Positions 1-11,555 of a DNA stretch of 64,000 nucleotides are shown here, one piece after another. This DNA is from Skermanella sp. TT6 (GTDB lineage Bacteria; Pseudomonadota; Alphaproteobacteria; Azospirillales; Azospirillaceae): contig NZ_CP067420.1 in the NCBI RefSeq assembly GCF_016653635.2, positions 1,681,501 to 1,745,500 of the forward strand. The letters run 5' to 3'. Within the stretch, counting starts at the first letter, position 1, and every line of letters begins with the position of its first letter. A model generated the notes under the pieces. It made no database searches. It worked only from the letters and a program-made list of their open reading frames with translations, and had not been told where the DNA came from. The position numbers were made by a program, and so were the translations under genes.

Positions 1-6
1 TTGCCC

Positions 7-333
7 ATGGCCGACAGCGACAAGCACGGGGACGAGGGGACCGTGACGGGAGTGGTCGTCAAGGCCAAGCCCAAGACGAAGAAACCCTCTATGTACAAAG
101 TTCTAATGCTGAACGACGACTATACTCCGATGGAGTTCGTCGTTCTGGTGTTGGAGCGATTCTTCAACAAGAACCGCGAGGAAGCCACGCGCATCATGTT
201 GCACGTGCATCGGCGTGGCGTCGGCATCTGCGGAGTTTTCACCTACGAGGTAGCCGAAACGAAGGTTACCCAGGTGATGGACTTTGCCCGCCAACACCAG
301 CATCCTTTGCAATGCACCCTGGAGAAGGATTAG
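7..333 (+). CDS. clpS: ATP-dependent Clp protease adaptor ClpS
   Basis: Small cytoplasmic adaptor that delivers N-degron substrates to the ClpAP protease. After a flexible, charged N-terminus of about 28 residues, the conserved ClpS core follows: the [10 protein letters not shown] segment (about residues 36-45) and MLHVHRRG (about 64-71), which form the N-degron pocket and the ClpA-binding face. The length of 108 residues is normal for the family. ATG at 7 is chosen; TTG at 1 is in frame and sequence upstream of the window cannot be seen, so the start is not fixed. clpA follows after 6 bases, the usual order, and the two are presumably co-transcribed. Confidence 0.95.
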   Translation: MADSDKHGDEGTVTGVVVKAKPKTKKPSMYKVLMLNDDYTPMEFVVLVLERFFNKNREEATRIMLHVHRRGVGICGVFTYEVAETKVTQVMDFARQHQHPLQCTLEKD

Positions 334-339
334 CCCGGC

Positions 340-2640
<2,301 letters not shown>

Positions 2641-2662
2641 CACTCCACCGCCTGATGGGGCG

Positions 2663-2680
2663 GGGGCTCCCGGGAGCCCC
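2663..2680. terminator. GC-rich hairpin after clpA
   Basis: A perfect 18-base palindrome (GGGGCTCCC / GGGAGCCCC) lies 23 bases after the clpA stop, with a short T run (GCTTTG) behind it. It probably forms the first of two tandem terminators. Confidence 0.55.
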
Positions 2681-2704
2681 GCTTTGTCGGCCATGGTAAC
2701 GGAA

Positions 2705-2736
2705 AGAGCGTCATCGTGCATGACGCCCTTTTTTTT
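2705..2736 (+). terminator. Rho-independent terminator after clpSA
   Basis: Stem GCGTCAT (2708-2714) and ATGACGC (2720-2726) with loop CGTGC, followed by CC and eight T residues (2729-2736). This is a textbook intrinsic terminator, the clearest in the window. It separates clpSA from the next gene and argues against upstream in-frame starts for that gene. Confidence 0.88.
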
Positions 2737-2779
2737 GCGTGCTATTAGGAAGCCAACGCTATCGTCTGGATGTCTTCCC

Positions 2780-3298
2780 TTGGTCCAACGCACCTACAAG
2801 CGCAGCGAAGTGGAAGGCCTGCTGCATGCGCTCGAACGGCAGGCCCGCGAAGCCGCGAAACTCGCCACAGAGGCGCAGCGCGAGGCGGCCAACAACAGCT
2901 TCGTCGCCTACCGTCATTTCCGCGAGAAGGTCGGGGAGTTCAAGGCGCTGTGCATCCTGATCGAGGGGCGCCTGAAGCACGTGGCCGACGGCCGGGTCGA
3001 CGACCTGAAGACCGAGTTCGAGCGGATGGACATCCTGATGCTGGGCCTGCTGATCAAGGCCAGCATGCGCTTTTTCTTCGTCCTCTCGGCCAATACCATC
3101 CTGCCGCTGGGCGCGCGCGAGATCTTCATCGCCGAGTTGCACAGCCTGTACGAGGCGCGGGAGAAGCTGCGCCGGCCCGATTATGTCAGCCGGCTGAGCA
3201 CGGGCCTGGCCAACGACCTGGACACGGCGGAGGCGATTCTGGAAGAAATCATCGACAAGGCCCCCGGACTGCTGAAGTTCGGGACCGGCGCGGTATGA
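2780..3298 (+). CDS. conserved alpha-helical protein of unknown function
   Basis: Not recognised. TTG at 2780 is chosen because earlier in-frame starts would lie inside the terminator that closes clpA. The 172-residue product begins MVQRTYKRSEV and is almost entirely helical and charged (ALERQAREAAKLATEAQREAA), with one hydrophobic stretch around residues 95-120. No signal peptide or catalytic motif is visible. Its stop overlaps the start of the next gene (ATGA), so it is translationally coupled to the CoA-transferase-family gene. Confidence 0.7.
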   Translation: MVQRTYKRSEVEGLLHALERQAREAAKLATEAQREAANNSFVAYRHFREKVGEFKALCILIEGRLKHVADGRVDDLKTEFERMDILMLGLLIKASMRFFFVLSANTILPLGAREIFIAELHSLYEAREKLRRPDYVSRLSTGLANDLDTAEAILEEIIDKAPGLLKFGTGAV

Positions 3299-4413
3299 CC
3301 GGCGGCCTGCTCGACGGAGTCCGCGTCCTCGACCTCAGCCAATACCTGCCGGGTCCCTTCGCCGCCCAGATGCTGGCGGACATGGGGGCCGACGTGGTCA
3401 AGGTGGAACCGCCGTCGGGCGACCCGATGCGGCGGCTCGGCGGGACCGATTCGGACGGGCTGGCTCCCGCCTACAAGCTGGTGAATGCCGGCAAGACGGT
3501 CGTCCTGCTCGACCTGAAGCAGGCCGCCGACCGGGCGTCGTTCGAGTCCCTGGCGCGGGCCGCCGACGTGCTCGTCGAGAGCTACCGGCCGGGCACGCTG
3601 GACCGGCTCGGGCTGTCGCGCGCGCGGCTGGGGGAGCTGAATCCGGGCCTCGTCCACGCGGCGCTATCCGGATGGGGGCAGGACGGTCCCTATCGCCTGC
3701 GCGCCGGACACGACATCAATTACATGGCGCTGGGCGGCGGCCTGGCCTCGTCGGGAATTGCGGGCACTCCGGCAATGGCCCATCCGCCGGTGGCTGACCA
3801 TGCCGCCGCCATCCAGACCGTCGCCGCCGTGTCGGCCGCCCTGTTCCGCCGGGGCAGGACCGGGCAGGGGGCTTTCCTGGACCTCAGCCTGATGGAGACG
3901 GTGCTGGGCTGGCAGTCCTGGCCGCTCACCCTGGCACGGCGCGGCGCGCCTCCCCGCCCGGCGGGCGACCTGCTGACGGGAGGGGCGGCCTGCTACCAGA
4001 TCTACCGCACGGCGGACGGCCGCTTCGTCAGCCTGGGCGCCATCGAGGAGAAGTTCTGGGCGGCCTTCTGCGCCACCCTGGGCCGGCCCGACTGGACCCC
4101 GCGCCAGTTCGAGCCGATGCCGCAGCGGGACCTGATCCTTGAGGTGGCCTCGACGGTCGCGGCCCAGCCGCTGGCCCACTGGGAAGCGCTGTTCGCCGAG
4201 GTGGATTGCTGCTTCGAGACGGTGGTCGAGCTGGCCGACGTTTCCGCCCATCCCCACGTCGCCGCGCGCGGGCAGGTGAGGGTGTCGGGGGACGCCGAGC
4301 CTCTGGTCGAGACCCTGTTCGGCCTGCGGGTCGACGGCGGCTCGCCGCCGGCCCGGCCGCCTCTCCGGCAGGTCGATGCGGAAGCCCTGCTGGACCGCTG
4401 GAAGACCGCCTGA
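3295..4413 (+). CDS. CaiB/BaiF family, alpha-methylacyl-CoA racemase-like
   Basis: Cytoplasmic member of the class III CoA transferase fold, 372 residues. The N-terminus (LLDGVRVLDLSQYLPGPFAA) and the GADVVKVEPP and GDPMRR segments are family hallmarks. The GHDINYMALGG motif and the ADHAA segment 29 residues later match the catalytic His and Asp of alpha-methylacyl-CoA racemase (here His139 and Asp168). That suggests racemisation of 2-methyl-branched acyl-CoAs rather than CoA transfer. The subfamily assignment is inference; the fold is clear. The ATG overlaps the stop of the preceding gene. Confidence 0.85.
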   Translation: MTGGLLDGVRVLDLSQYLPGPFAAQMLADMGADVVKVEPPSGDPMRRLGGTDSDGLAPAYKLVNAGKTVVLLDLKQAADRASFESLARAADVLVESYRPGTLDRLGLSRARLGELNPGLVHAALSGWGQDGPYRLRAGHDINYMALGGGLASSGIAGTPAMAHPPVADHAAAIQTVAAVSAALFRRGRTGQGAFLDLSLMETVLGWQSWPLTLARRGAPPRPAGDLLTGGAACYQIYRTADGRFVSLGAIEEKFWAAFCATLGRPDWTPRQFEPMPQRDLILEVASTVAAQPLAHWEALFAEVDCCFETVVELADVSAHPHVAARGQVRVSGDAEPLVETLFGLRVDGGSPPARPPLRQVDAEALLDRWKTA

Positions 4414-4419
4414 CGCGGG

Positions 4420-5586
4420 TCAGCCGCAGCCGTTCTCCTGCCGGAACGGGCTGTCCTGCATCAGGATCGCGATCTCGTTCTCCACGGCGGGCCGCTCGCG
4501 CCTGAGATAGTCGGCGATCGCCGCGCGCAATCCCGGATCGCGGATCCAGTGGGCGCTGTATGTCGGGGTCGGCAGGTAGCCGCGCTGGATCTTGTGCTGG
4601 CCCTGGGCGCCGGCCTCCACCCGTTTCAGCCCGCGCTCGATCGCGAAGTCGATGGCGCGGTAGTAGCACGCCTCGAAATGCAGGTGCTTGTACGTGGCGA
4701 GACAGCCCCAGTTGCGGCCGTAGAGCGTATCGCCGCCGAGCAGGTTCAGGGCGCCGGCGACCCAGTCGCCGTCGTCCTCGACCAGGATCAGCACGACCCG
4801 GTCGGCCATGGTCTCGCCCAGCTGGCGGAAGAACTTCCGGTTCAGGTAGGCGCTGCCCCATTTCCGGTCGCTGGTGTCCATGTAGAACTTGTAGAAGACG
4901 TCCCAGTGCTCCTGCCGCAGGTCGGGTCCGGTCAGGGTGTGGATCTTCACGCCCGTCTCCGCCACCTCGCGCCGTTCCTTGCGGATCGACTTGCGCTTGC
5001 GGGAATTCAGCTCGCCCAGGAAATCGTCGAAGCTGCCGTAGCCCCGGTTCTCCCAGTGGTATTGCTGCCCGATCCGCTGGAGCCAGCCGGCCTCGCCGAA
5101 GCGGTTCCAGTCCGACTCGGTCGGGAAGGTGACATGGATCGAGGAGACGGCGTGGCGCAGCCCGATCTGCTCCAGTGCCGAGATCAGCGCCGGCGCCACT
5201 CCGGCGGGGGCCTCGGGATGGACCAGCAGGCGCGGACCGGTCACCGGCGTGAAGGGAACGGCGGCCTGCAGCTTGGGATAGTAGCTGCCGCCGGCCCGCT
5301 CGTACGCGTTCGCCCAGGCGTGGTCGAACACGTATTCGCCGTAGGAATGGCTCTTCAGGTAGAGCGGGACCGCTCCCCAGACCCCGCCCTCCGGACTTTC
5401 GAGCACCAGATGCTGGGGCTGCCAGCCGGTCGCGGCGCGGCAGGACCCGCTGTCTTCCAGCGCTCCCAGGAAGGCGTGGCTGAGGAACGGGTTCTCCGCG
5501 CCGGCACAGGCATCCCAGGCGGCGGCGTCGACCGCGCCGATACCCGGTATCACCTTGACCGTGATGCTGTCGTTTCCATCTGGCAT
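4420..5586 (-). CDS. FemAB-like GNAT-fold protein (PF04339/COG3146 type)
   Basis: 388-residue cytoplasmic protein resembling the FemAB-like family once annotated as peptidoglycan biosynthesis proteins. Typical features are NPFLSHAFLGALEDSG near the N-terminus, the YGEYVFDHAWANAYERAG segment, NSRKRKSIRKERREV in the middle and YGRNWGCLATYKHLHFEACYYRAI in the C-terminal acyltransferase half. The substrate is unknown. It is convergent with the CoA-transferase-family gene (6-base gap), and the RidA gene lies upstream on the same strand (40-base gap). Confidence 0.85.
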   Translation of the reverse strand: MPDGNDSITVKVIPGIGAVDAAAWDACAGAENPFLSHAFLGALEDSGSCRAATGWQPQHLVLESPEGGVWGAVPLYLKSHSYGEYVFDHAWANAYERAGGSYYPKLQAAVPFTPVTGPRLLVHPEAPAGVAPALISALEQIGLRHAVSSIHVTFPTESDWNRFGEAGWLQRIGQQYHWENRGYGSFDDFLGELNSRKRKSIRKERREVAETGVKIHTLTGPDLRQEHWDVFYKFYMDTSDRKWGSAYLNRKFFRQLGETMADRVVLILVEDDGDWVAGALNLLGGDTLYGRNWGCLATYKHLHFEACYYRAIDFAIERGLKRVEAGAQGQHKIQRGYLPTPTYSAHWIRDPGLRAAIADYLRRERPAVENEIAILMQDSPFRQENGCG

Positions 5587-5626
5587 GACCAGAGAATTAA
5601 GCGTTTCGCGCTGCGGCGCAAGACGC

Positions 5627-6094
5627 TCACTTCAGTTCGAAGACCGCCTCGACCTCGACCGAGCATCCCAGCGGCAGCGACGGGGCGCCGACCGCGAACC
5701 GGGCATGCTTGCCGGCCTCGCCGAAGACTTCAAGCATCAGTTCCGACGCGCCGTTGATCACCTTGGGGTGGTCGTTGAAATCGGGCCCGCAATTGACGAA
5801 GCCGCCCAGCTTGAGGCACCGCGCCACCTTGTCCAGGTCGCCGCCGCAGGCGGCAGCCACCTGGGCCAGGATGTTGAGCGCGCAGACCCGGGCGCAGGCA
5901 TGGCCCTCCTCGACCGAAACGTCGGTGCCGACCTTGCCCTTGTGAGTCAGCGAGCCGTCCCGCATGGGGATCTGGCCGGAGACGAACAGGATCTTGCCGG
6001 ACAGGGTGTAAGGCACGTAGGCCCCGGCCGGAGCCGCCACTTTCGGCAGTTCGATGCCCAGTTCCGTCAGGCGCGCGGCGATGATTCCCGCCAT
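5627..6094 (-). CDS. RidA (YjgF/YER057c/UK114) family protein
   Basis: 155-residue cytoplasmic protein of the RidA family, whose well-studied members hydrolyse reactive enamine/imine intermediates from PLP enzymes. Visible are YTLSGKILFVSGQIP, the GTDVSVEEGHACAR segment and a C-terminal SLPLGCSVEVEAVFEL strand. It resembles the longer RidA subgroup that has an N-terminal extension. The ATG at 6094 has a purine-rich ribosome binding site (GGAAGAGA); an upstream in-frame ATG at 6148 has none. The conserved Arg of classical RidA is not obvious, so imine deaminase activity is uncertain. Confidence 0.88.
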   Translation of the reverse strand: MAGIIAARLTELGIELPKVAAPAGAYVPYTLSGKILFVSGQIPMRDGSLTHKGKVGTDVSVEEGHACARVCALNILAQVAAACGGDLDKVARCLKLGGFVNCGPDFNDHPKVINGASELMLEVFGEAGKHARFAVGAPSLPLGCSVEVEAVFELK

Positions 6095-6182
6095 GGTTCT
6101 CTTCCTTCCCGTATCGTTGTGTCGGAAGGGAGGACCATAGCGGGACAATCCGCCGCGGGCCAGGGCCGCCGGCGCGGAGGGA

Positions 6183-7937
6183 TCAGGCGCTCAGCTTGTA
6201 GCGCCCGACGAGCCCGTCGAGCTGGTTCGCCAGCCGGCTGAGCTCCGCCGCGGCGCTCGACGTCTCGGTGGCGCCGGCCGCGGTGCTCTGCGCGATGGCG
6301 ACCATGGTGCGGACCGCCTCGCTGACCAGCTTCGCCTCCTCCGCCGTCTGGCTGGTGTCCGACGCCACCGCCTTGGCCGAGGTCGCGACCTGCCCGACAT
6401 TGCGGCCGATCTCGCTGGTGGTGGCGCTCTGCTGCTCCACCTCGGCCGCGATCGAGCCGGCGATCCGGTCGATCTGGGAGATCACCTCGTGGATCGCGCC
6501 GATCGAACCGGAGACCCTGGACATGGCGTCGGCGACCTGGTCGATCGACGTGACGGATCGCTCGGTCTGCTCCTGGGTCGCCGTGATCCGCTGGGCGATC
6601 TGCTCGGCCGCCCGGGCGCTCTGGGTCGCCAGGTTCTTGACCTCGGTGGCGACGACGGCGAAACCCTTTCCGGCCTCGCCGGCCCGCGCCGCCTCGATCG
6701 TGGCGTTCAGCGCCAGCAGGTTGGTCTGCTCGGCGATGTCGGAGATCACCTGGATCACCTCGCCGATCTCCGTGCTGTTCTGGGATAGCTGGCGGATATT
6801 GTCGACCGCCGACCGGATCGCCTGCTCGGCGCCCCGCAGGGTGTCGCGCGCCTGGTCGGCGGCGGAGGAGGCCTTGTGCGCGACGTCGGAACTGGCCGCG
6901 GCATGGCGCGCCACCTCGCGGATCGACGCGGTCATTTCCTCCGACGCGGCGGCCACGCCGTCGGCGCTGCTCGCCAACTCCTCGGCGATGGCGGTCAGGT
7001 CGCCGACGGCCCCGACCACGCCGACGACGGCGCTGTTGATCTGGTCGGCGTGGCCGTTCATGGTTTCCGCGTTCCGGCTCATCTCCTCGGCGGAGGCGGT
7101 GAGTTCGACCGACGCGGTGGAGACCGAGCCGCTGGCCTCGCTGACCTGCCCCAGGCTGTCCTTCAGGCTCTCCAGCAGGTGGTTGAAGTCCCGCGCCATG
7201 GCGCCGATCTCGTCGCCGCTGTCGATGCCGACCGTCCGCGACAGGTCGCCCGTCCGCGCGGCCGATATGGAACCCTGCATGACCGGGATCGGGCGGACGA
7301 TGGCGCGGGCCAGGGCCGCCGCGATCATCCCCTGGACGATCAGGATGGCCAGGCAGACCGCTCCCAGTTCCAGGCCGCTCAGGAGGAAGGCGGCCTCGGC
7401 ATCGTCCACGTAGAGGCCGGAGCCGACGACCCAGTCCCAGGGCTTGTAGTGGCTGGAGTAGCCGATCTTCGGCTGGGGCTCGGTCGCTCCCGCCTTCGGC
7501 CAGACATAGCGGACGACGGCCGATCCGTCGGCGATCGCGCGCCGGGTCATCTCGCCGACGAAGGCGAACCCGTTGGCGTCCTTGGTGTCCCGCAGGTTCC
7601 TGCCGACCAGCTGGGGGTTGGTGCCGTGGGCCAGGACCGTGCCGGACGGATCGAGGACGAAGAAATATTCGCCGTCCGCATATCGCAGGGCCGTGACGCC
7701 GGCCAGGGCCGCCGCCTTGGCGGCATCCTGCGTCATGGATCCTGCCGCGGCGAGCTTGGCATGGTGGTCGATCTGGGCGACGGCGACCTCCACCAGCTGG
7801 CGCGTCTGGACCTGCCGGTCCGCGAACATCTGGCTCCTCAGGGTGCCCAGGGCCGCGGCGGTGACTGTCAGCAGTCCCACCAGGCCGGCGCCGACGATCA
7901 GGAGGATCTTTCGTCTTATGCTCATTCCGGAGAACAT
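6183..7937 (-). CDS. methyl-accepting chemotaxis protein with single Cache domain
   Basis: 584-residue inner-membrane chemoreceptor. Order: TM1 (residues 12-32), periplasmic Cache domain of the sCache_2 type (about 40-185, with [15 protein letters not shown] and [16 protein letters not shown]), TM2 (about 187-209), HAMP (about 210-265), then a long cytoplasmic signalling domain with the invariant tip [19 protein letters not shown]. sCache_2 domains often bind small carboxylates; the ligand here is unknown. ATG at 7937 has a GAGGG site in front; a longer in-frame reading to 8099 is unlikely. Confidence 0.93.
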   Translation of the reverse strand: MFSGMSIRRKILLIVGAGLVGLLTVTAAALGTLRSQMFADRQVQTRQLVEVAVAQIDHHAKLAAAGSMTQDAAKAAALAGVTALRYADGEYFFVLDPSGTVLAHGTNPQLVGRNLRDTKDANGFAFVGEMTRRAIADGSAVVRYVWPKAGATEPQPKIGYSSHYKPWDWVVGSGLYVDDAEAAFLLSGLELGAVCLAILIVQGMIAAALARAIVRPIPVMQGSISAARTGDLSRTVGIDSGDEIGAMARDFNHLLESLKDSLGQVSEASGSVSTASVELTASAEEMSRNAETMNGHADQINSAVVGVVGAVGDLTAIAEELASSADGVAAASEEMTASIREVARHAAASSDVAHKASSAADQARDTLRGAEQAIRSAVDNIRQLSQNSTEIGEVIQVISDIAEQTNLLALNATIEAARAGEAGKGFAVVATEVKNLATQSARAAEQIAQRITATQEQTERSVTSIDQVADAMSRVSGSIGAIHEVISQIDRIAGSIAAEVEQQSATTSEIGRNVGQVATSAKAVASDTSQTAEEAKLVSEAVRTMVAIAQSTAAGATETSSAAAELSRLANQLDGLVGRYKLSA

Positions 7938-8084
7938 CGTTGCACCCTCGGCGCTGCTCGGATTTTGCCTTGTTCCCGCGACTCTTTCGCATCTTCGCGA
8001 ATCCAAGGTTAATCGCCGGGGCGCCGCCGCGCTTCGGGACGGATGCTGCGCCACTCTGTCGCGCCTATGCCCTCCAGATATGTT

Positions 8085-8103
8085 GCGAATGACTCTCAAT
8101 AGG
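8085..8103. promoter_or_regulatory. Fur-box-like site 1
   Basis: The 19-mer starting GCGAATGACTCTCAAT matches the classical 19-base Fur box at 11 of 19 positions by hand comparison. It lies about 50 bases before the unknown CCxC gene and 39 bases (start to start) before a second, better site. In an alphaproteobacterium a Fur/Mur or Irr protein could be the reader. Confidence 0.4.
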
Positions 8104-8123
8104 CGTATTCATGCAAAGAGAGT

Positions 8124-8142
8124 GCGAGTGATTATCACTTTC
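8124..8142. promoter_or_regulatory. Fur-box-like site 2
   Basis: The minus-strand reading GAAAGTGATAATCACTCGC matches the classical Fur box at 14 of 19 positions and contains the 13-base palindrome AGTGAT-T-ATCACT (8127-8139). It ends 11 bases before the ATG at 8154, overlapping the probable leader next to the ribosome binding site (AGAGGA), so binding would block expression. Confidence 0.55.
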
Positions 8143-8153
8143 AGAGGATCCCC

Positions 8154-8666
8154 ATGTCGTACCAGATGCTCGACCGATCGACCGCCAGCATGCCGGACCT
8201 CGATTTCGTCCCGGAGCAGGAGGATCCCGAATCCCTGATCGTGTGGGCGTTCCGCCGCTGGGTCCTGGGCTTGCGCCACCAGGCGCCGGAACAGTGGGAC
8301 ACGGTCTGGCGCGGCCTGCAGCGCCGCTGCGGCGAGCCGGTCGCGCGCGAGGCCGCGGCGGCACTGGCCGAGATGATCGAGGCGCTGCGCCGGACGGCAC
8401 GGCGGACCATCACCCACCACCAGCCCTGCTGCCGCTGCGTCGGCGACGACGAAGCCCTGCTGCTGGTCCTCCTCGGCGCCTGCCAGCGCGGCGACGGGCT
8501 GCTCGCCCAGACCGCGGCGCAGACGCTCTCCGGCATCGCGCATCCCGACGGCCTGCTGATGGGCGCGACGCGGTTCGCCGAGGCGTTCGCCGTGCGGGGC
8601 CTGATGCTGCCCTACCGCGATATGCCGGCGGGCTCGACGGTTCCGGACGGGGTCATGATCCACTAG
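8154..8666 (+). CDS. unknown protein with HHxxCCxC motif, probably iron-regulated
   Basis: Not recognised. 170 residues, no signal peptide and no membrane segment. The middle holds ITHHQPCCRCVGDDE (about residues 86-100), a cluster of two His and three Cys that could bind a metal or Fe-S centre. It is followed by a helical LLLVLLGACQRGD stretch and a C-terminal RFAEAFAVRGLML region. The start is well supported by AGAGGA seven bases or so upstream. Two Fur-like boxes precede it, which suggests repression by iron; this link is inference. The next gene (GH13) starts 77 bases later and may be independent. Confidence 0.75.
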   Translation: MSYQMLDRSTASMPDLDFVPEQEDPESLIVWAFRRWVLGLRHQAPEQWDTVWRGLQRRCGEPVAREAAAALAEMIEALRRTARRTITHHQPCCRCVGDDEALLLVLLGACQRGDGLLAQTAAQTLSGIAHPDGLLMGATRFAEAFAVRGLMLPYRDMPAGSTVPDGVMIH

Positions 8667-8743
8667 GGGCGGAATGGTTGGAGCCGATTGCCGGACACGC
8701 GCGTTTCCCAGGGAACCGCAGGTATCCGAAAGGGCATTCCACC

Positions 8744-10348
<1,605 letters not shown>

Positions 10349-10369
10349 GGGTGAAGCCGGACCCGTCGC

Positions 10370-10543
10370 TCAGGCGAGGTCCGGCTGGCTGCCGGGAAAC
10401 CGGGGGTCCTCCGGATCGGCGGGGGAGCCCGGAACCTTGCCTGGGATGATCCCGGTCTGTTCCTGTTCGCCGGGCGGTTCTTTCCGGCCGGTGCGAGGTG
10501 TGTCCCCGTGTTCCTGTCCAGGGTCCCGTTTCGGATCTGCCAT
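10370..10543 (-). CDS. small hydrophilic protein, 57 residues
   Basis: An open frame with a strong ribosome binding site (CAGGAGGATGGAA before the ATG). The product starts MADPKRDPGQEHGDTP and ends PGSQPDLA; it is rich in Pro, Gly, Asp and Glu, with no hydrophobic segment, so it is probably disordered and cytoplasmic. It is convergent with the GH13 gene, whose stop is 22 bases away. Function unknown. The start signal and biased composition support a real gene, but no homology could be tested. Confidence 0.6.
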   Translation of the reverse strand: MADPKRDPGQEHGDTPRTGRKEPPGEQEQTGIIPGKVPGSPADPEDPRFPGSQPDLA

Positions 10544-11555
10544 TTCCATCCTCCTGTTTTATTCCTGCAACAGGTGGCGTGGCGGCCGGGTTGCACGCCC
10601 CCGAAAGGAGTCGCCCGACCGGTCTATCGAGTCGGTGTCATCGAACTGCAGGATTCGTCTTCGACGGCGGTTTCGGGTGCCGCGCGAGGCGGAACGAGTA
10701 CGCCTTGGGTGTGTTTGATTAATCACAGCGCATGCGGAGATACTGGATGAAGGCGCCCGCCAAGTGGTGCCGCTCCCGCGCTGATCGGCTGAAAGCGACG
10801 GGGGGAGGCGGGAGTACGGATGCATTCGGGCAGCCGGACGCATCCATGGGCCGGCCCACATTCCGCAGGGCGGGAACGGTGCGCGCAATCCGCTCTTGCC
10901 CCGATGCCCGCTTGTGTTTGAAACTCCTTGTTAACGAAGCGCCGCTTAACGTAACGATTAACCATCAGGGTGTCTGAAAGGGGAACGGCTTGAAGCAACG
11001 AACCGCAGACCGTCATAGCCTCAGCCGGGCGATTTCGTCCGACTGCCGCGCCGAGGGTTCGCCGTTCCGGCCACGGCCAGTTTCGCCCGACACGTACACC
11101 TTCCGATGGAACGCCCCTGGCCCGATCGCCGATAAGGCTGCTTCAGATCGCCGCAGTGCGGTATACTCCGTCTTGCCATCGAATAGTCCAATTCCAAGGC
11201 AACCATGCGGAGAAGATCGGGGCAGGGTGGCTGACGGATCGTTCTTTGGAAAAACCGGCTCTCGAAACAACACGCCAGGCCGGCGCGTGCAATTACGGCA
11301 ACGCGTTAGAAATCTCTTTGAGACTAGCTATATAGATTCGATGAACGCGAACCGCTCGTGGTCTAGGCTAATCCGTTATGATGCCGGGAACTTTCTTGAC
11401 CGGAAAAGTAACGATCCAGAAAAGGACAGCCTCAGAGTTCGGCGGGGAGGAGTGACGACTTTCGTTGCCTGCGGCAGCCCTGGCGGAGAAGTGGACGTAT
11501 GAAGCCAGTCGAGCGCTGCAGGACCAATGGAGACCCTTTCACAGAGGAGTGACCG
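10544..11555. other. 1 kb non-coding stretch upstream of prkA
   Basis: No convincing gene on either strand. The open frames here (for example 10732-10977 and 10990-11502 on plus) lack ribosome binding sites and have arbitrary composition. The GC content is visibly lower than in flanking genes between about 10900 and 11440. It should hold the prkA promoter and perhaps a long leader or small RNA. No clear general-stress promoter could be fixed by eye. Confidence 0.5.

Noticed and set aside
10680-10735. General-stress (EcfG-type) promoter GGAAC-N17-CGTT
   Set aside because: GGAAC with a GTTT at about the right distance is present, but the -10 does not fit well and it is far from any start; other GGAAC occurrences upstream of prkA lack a partner.
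10990-11502. Open frame of 170 codons upstream of prkA
   Set aside because: No ribosome binding site, composition unlike neighbours, and it occupies the prkA promoter region.
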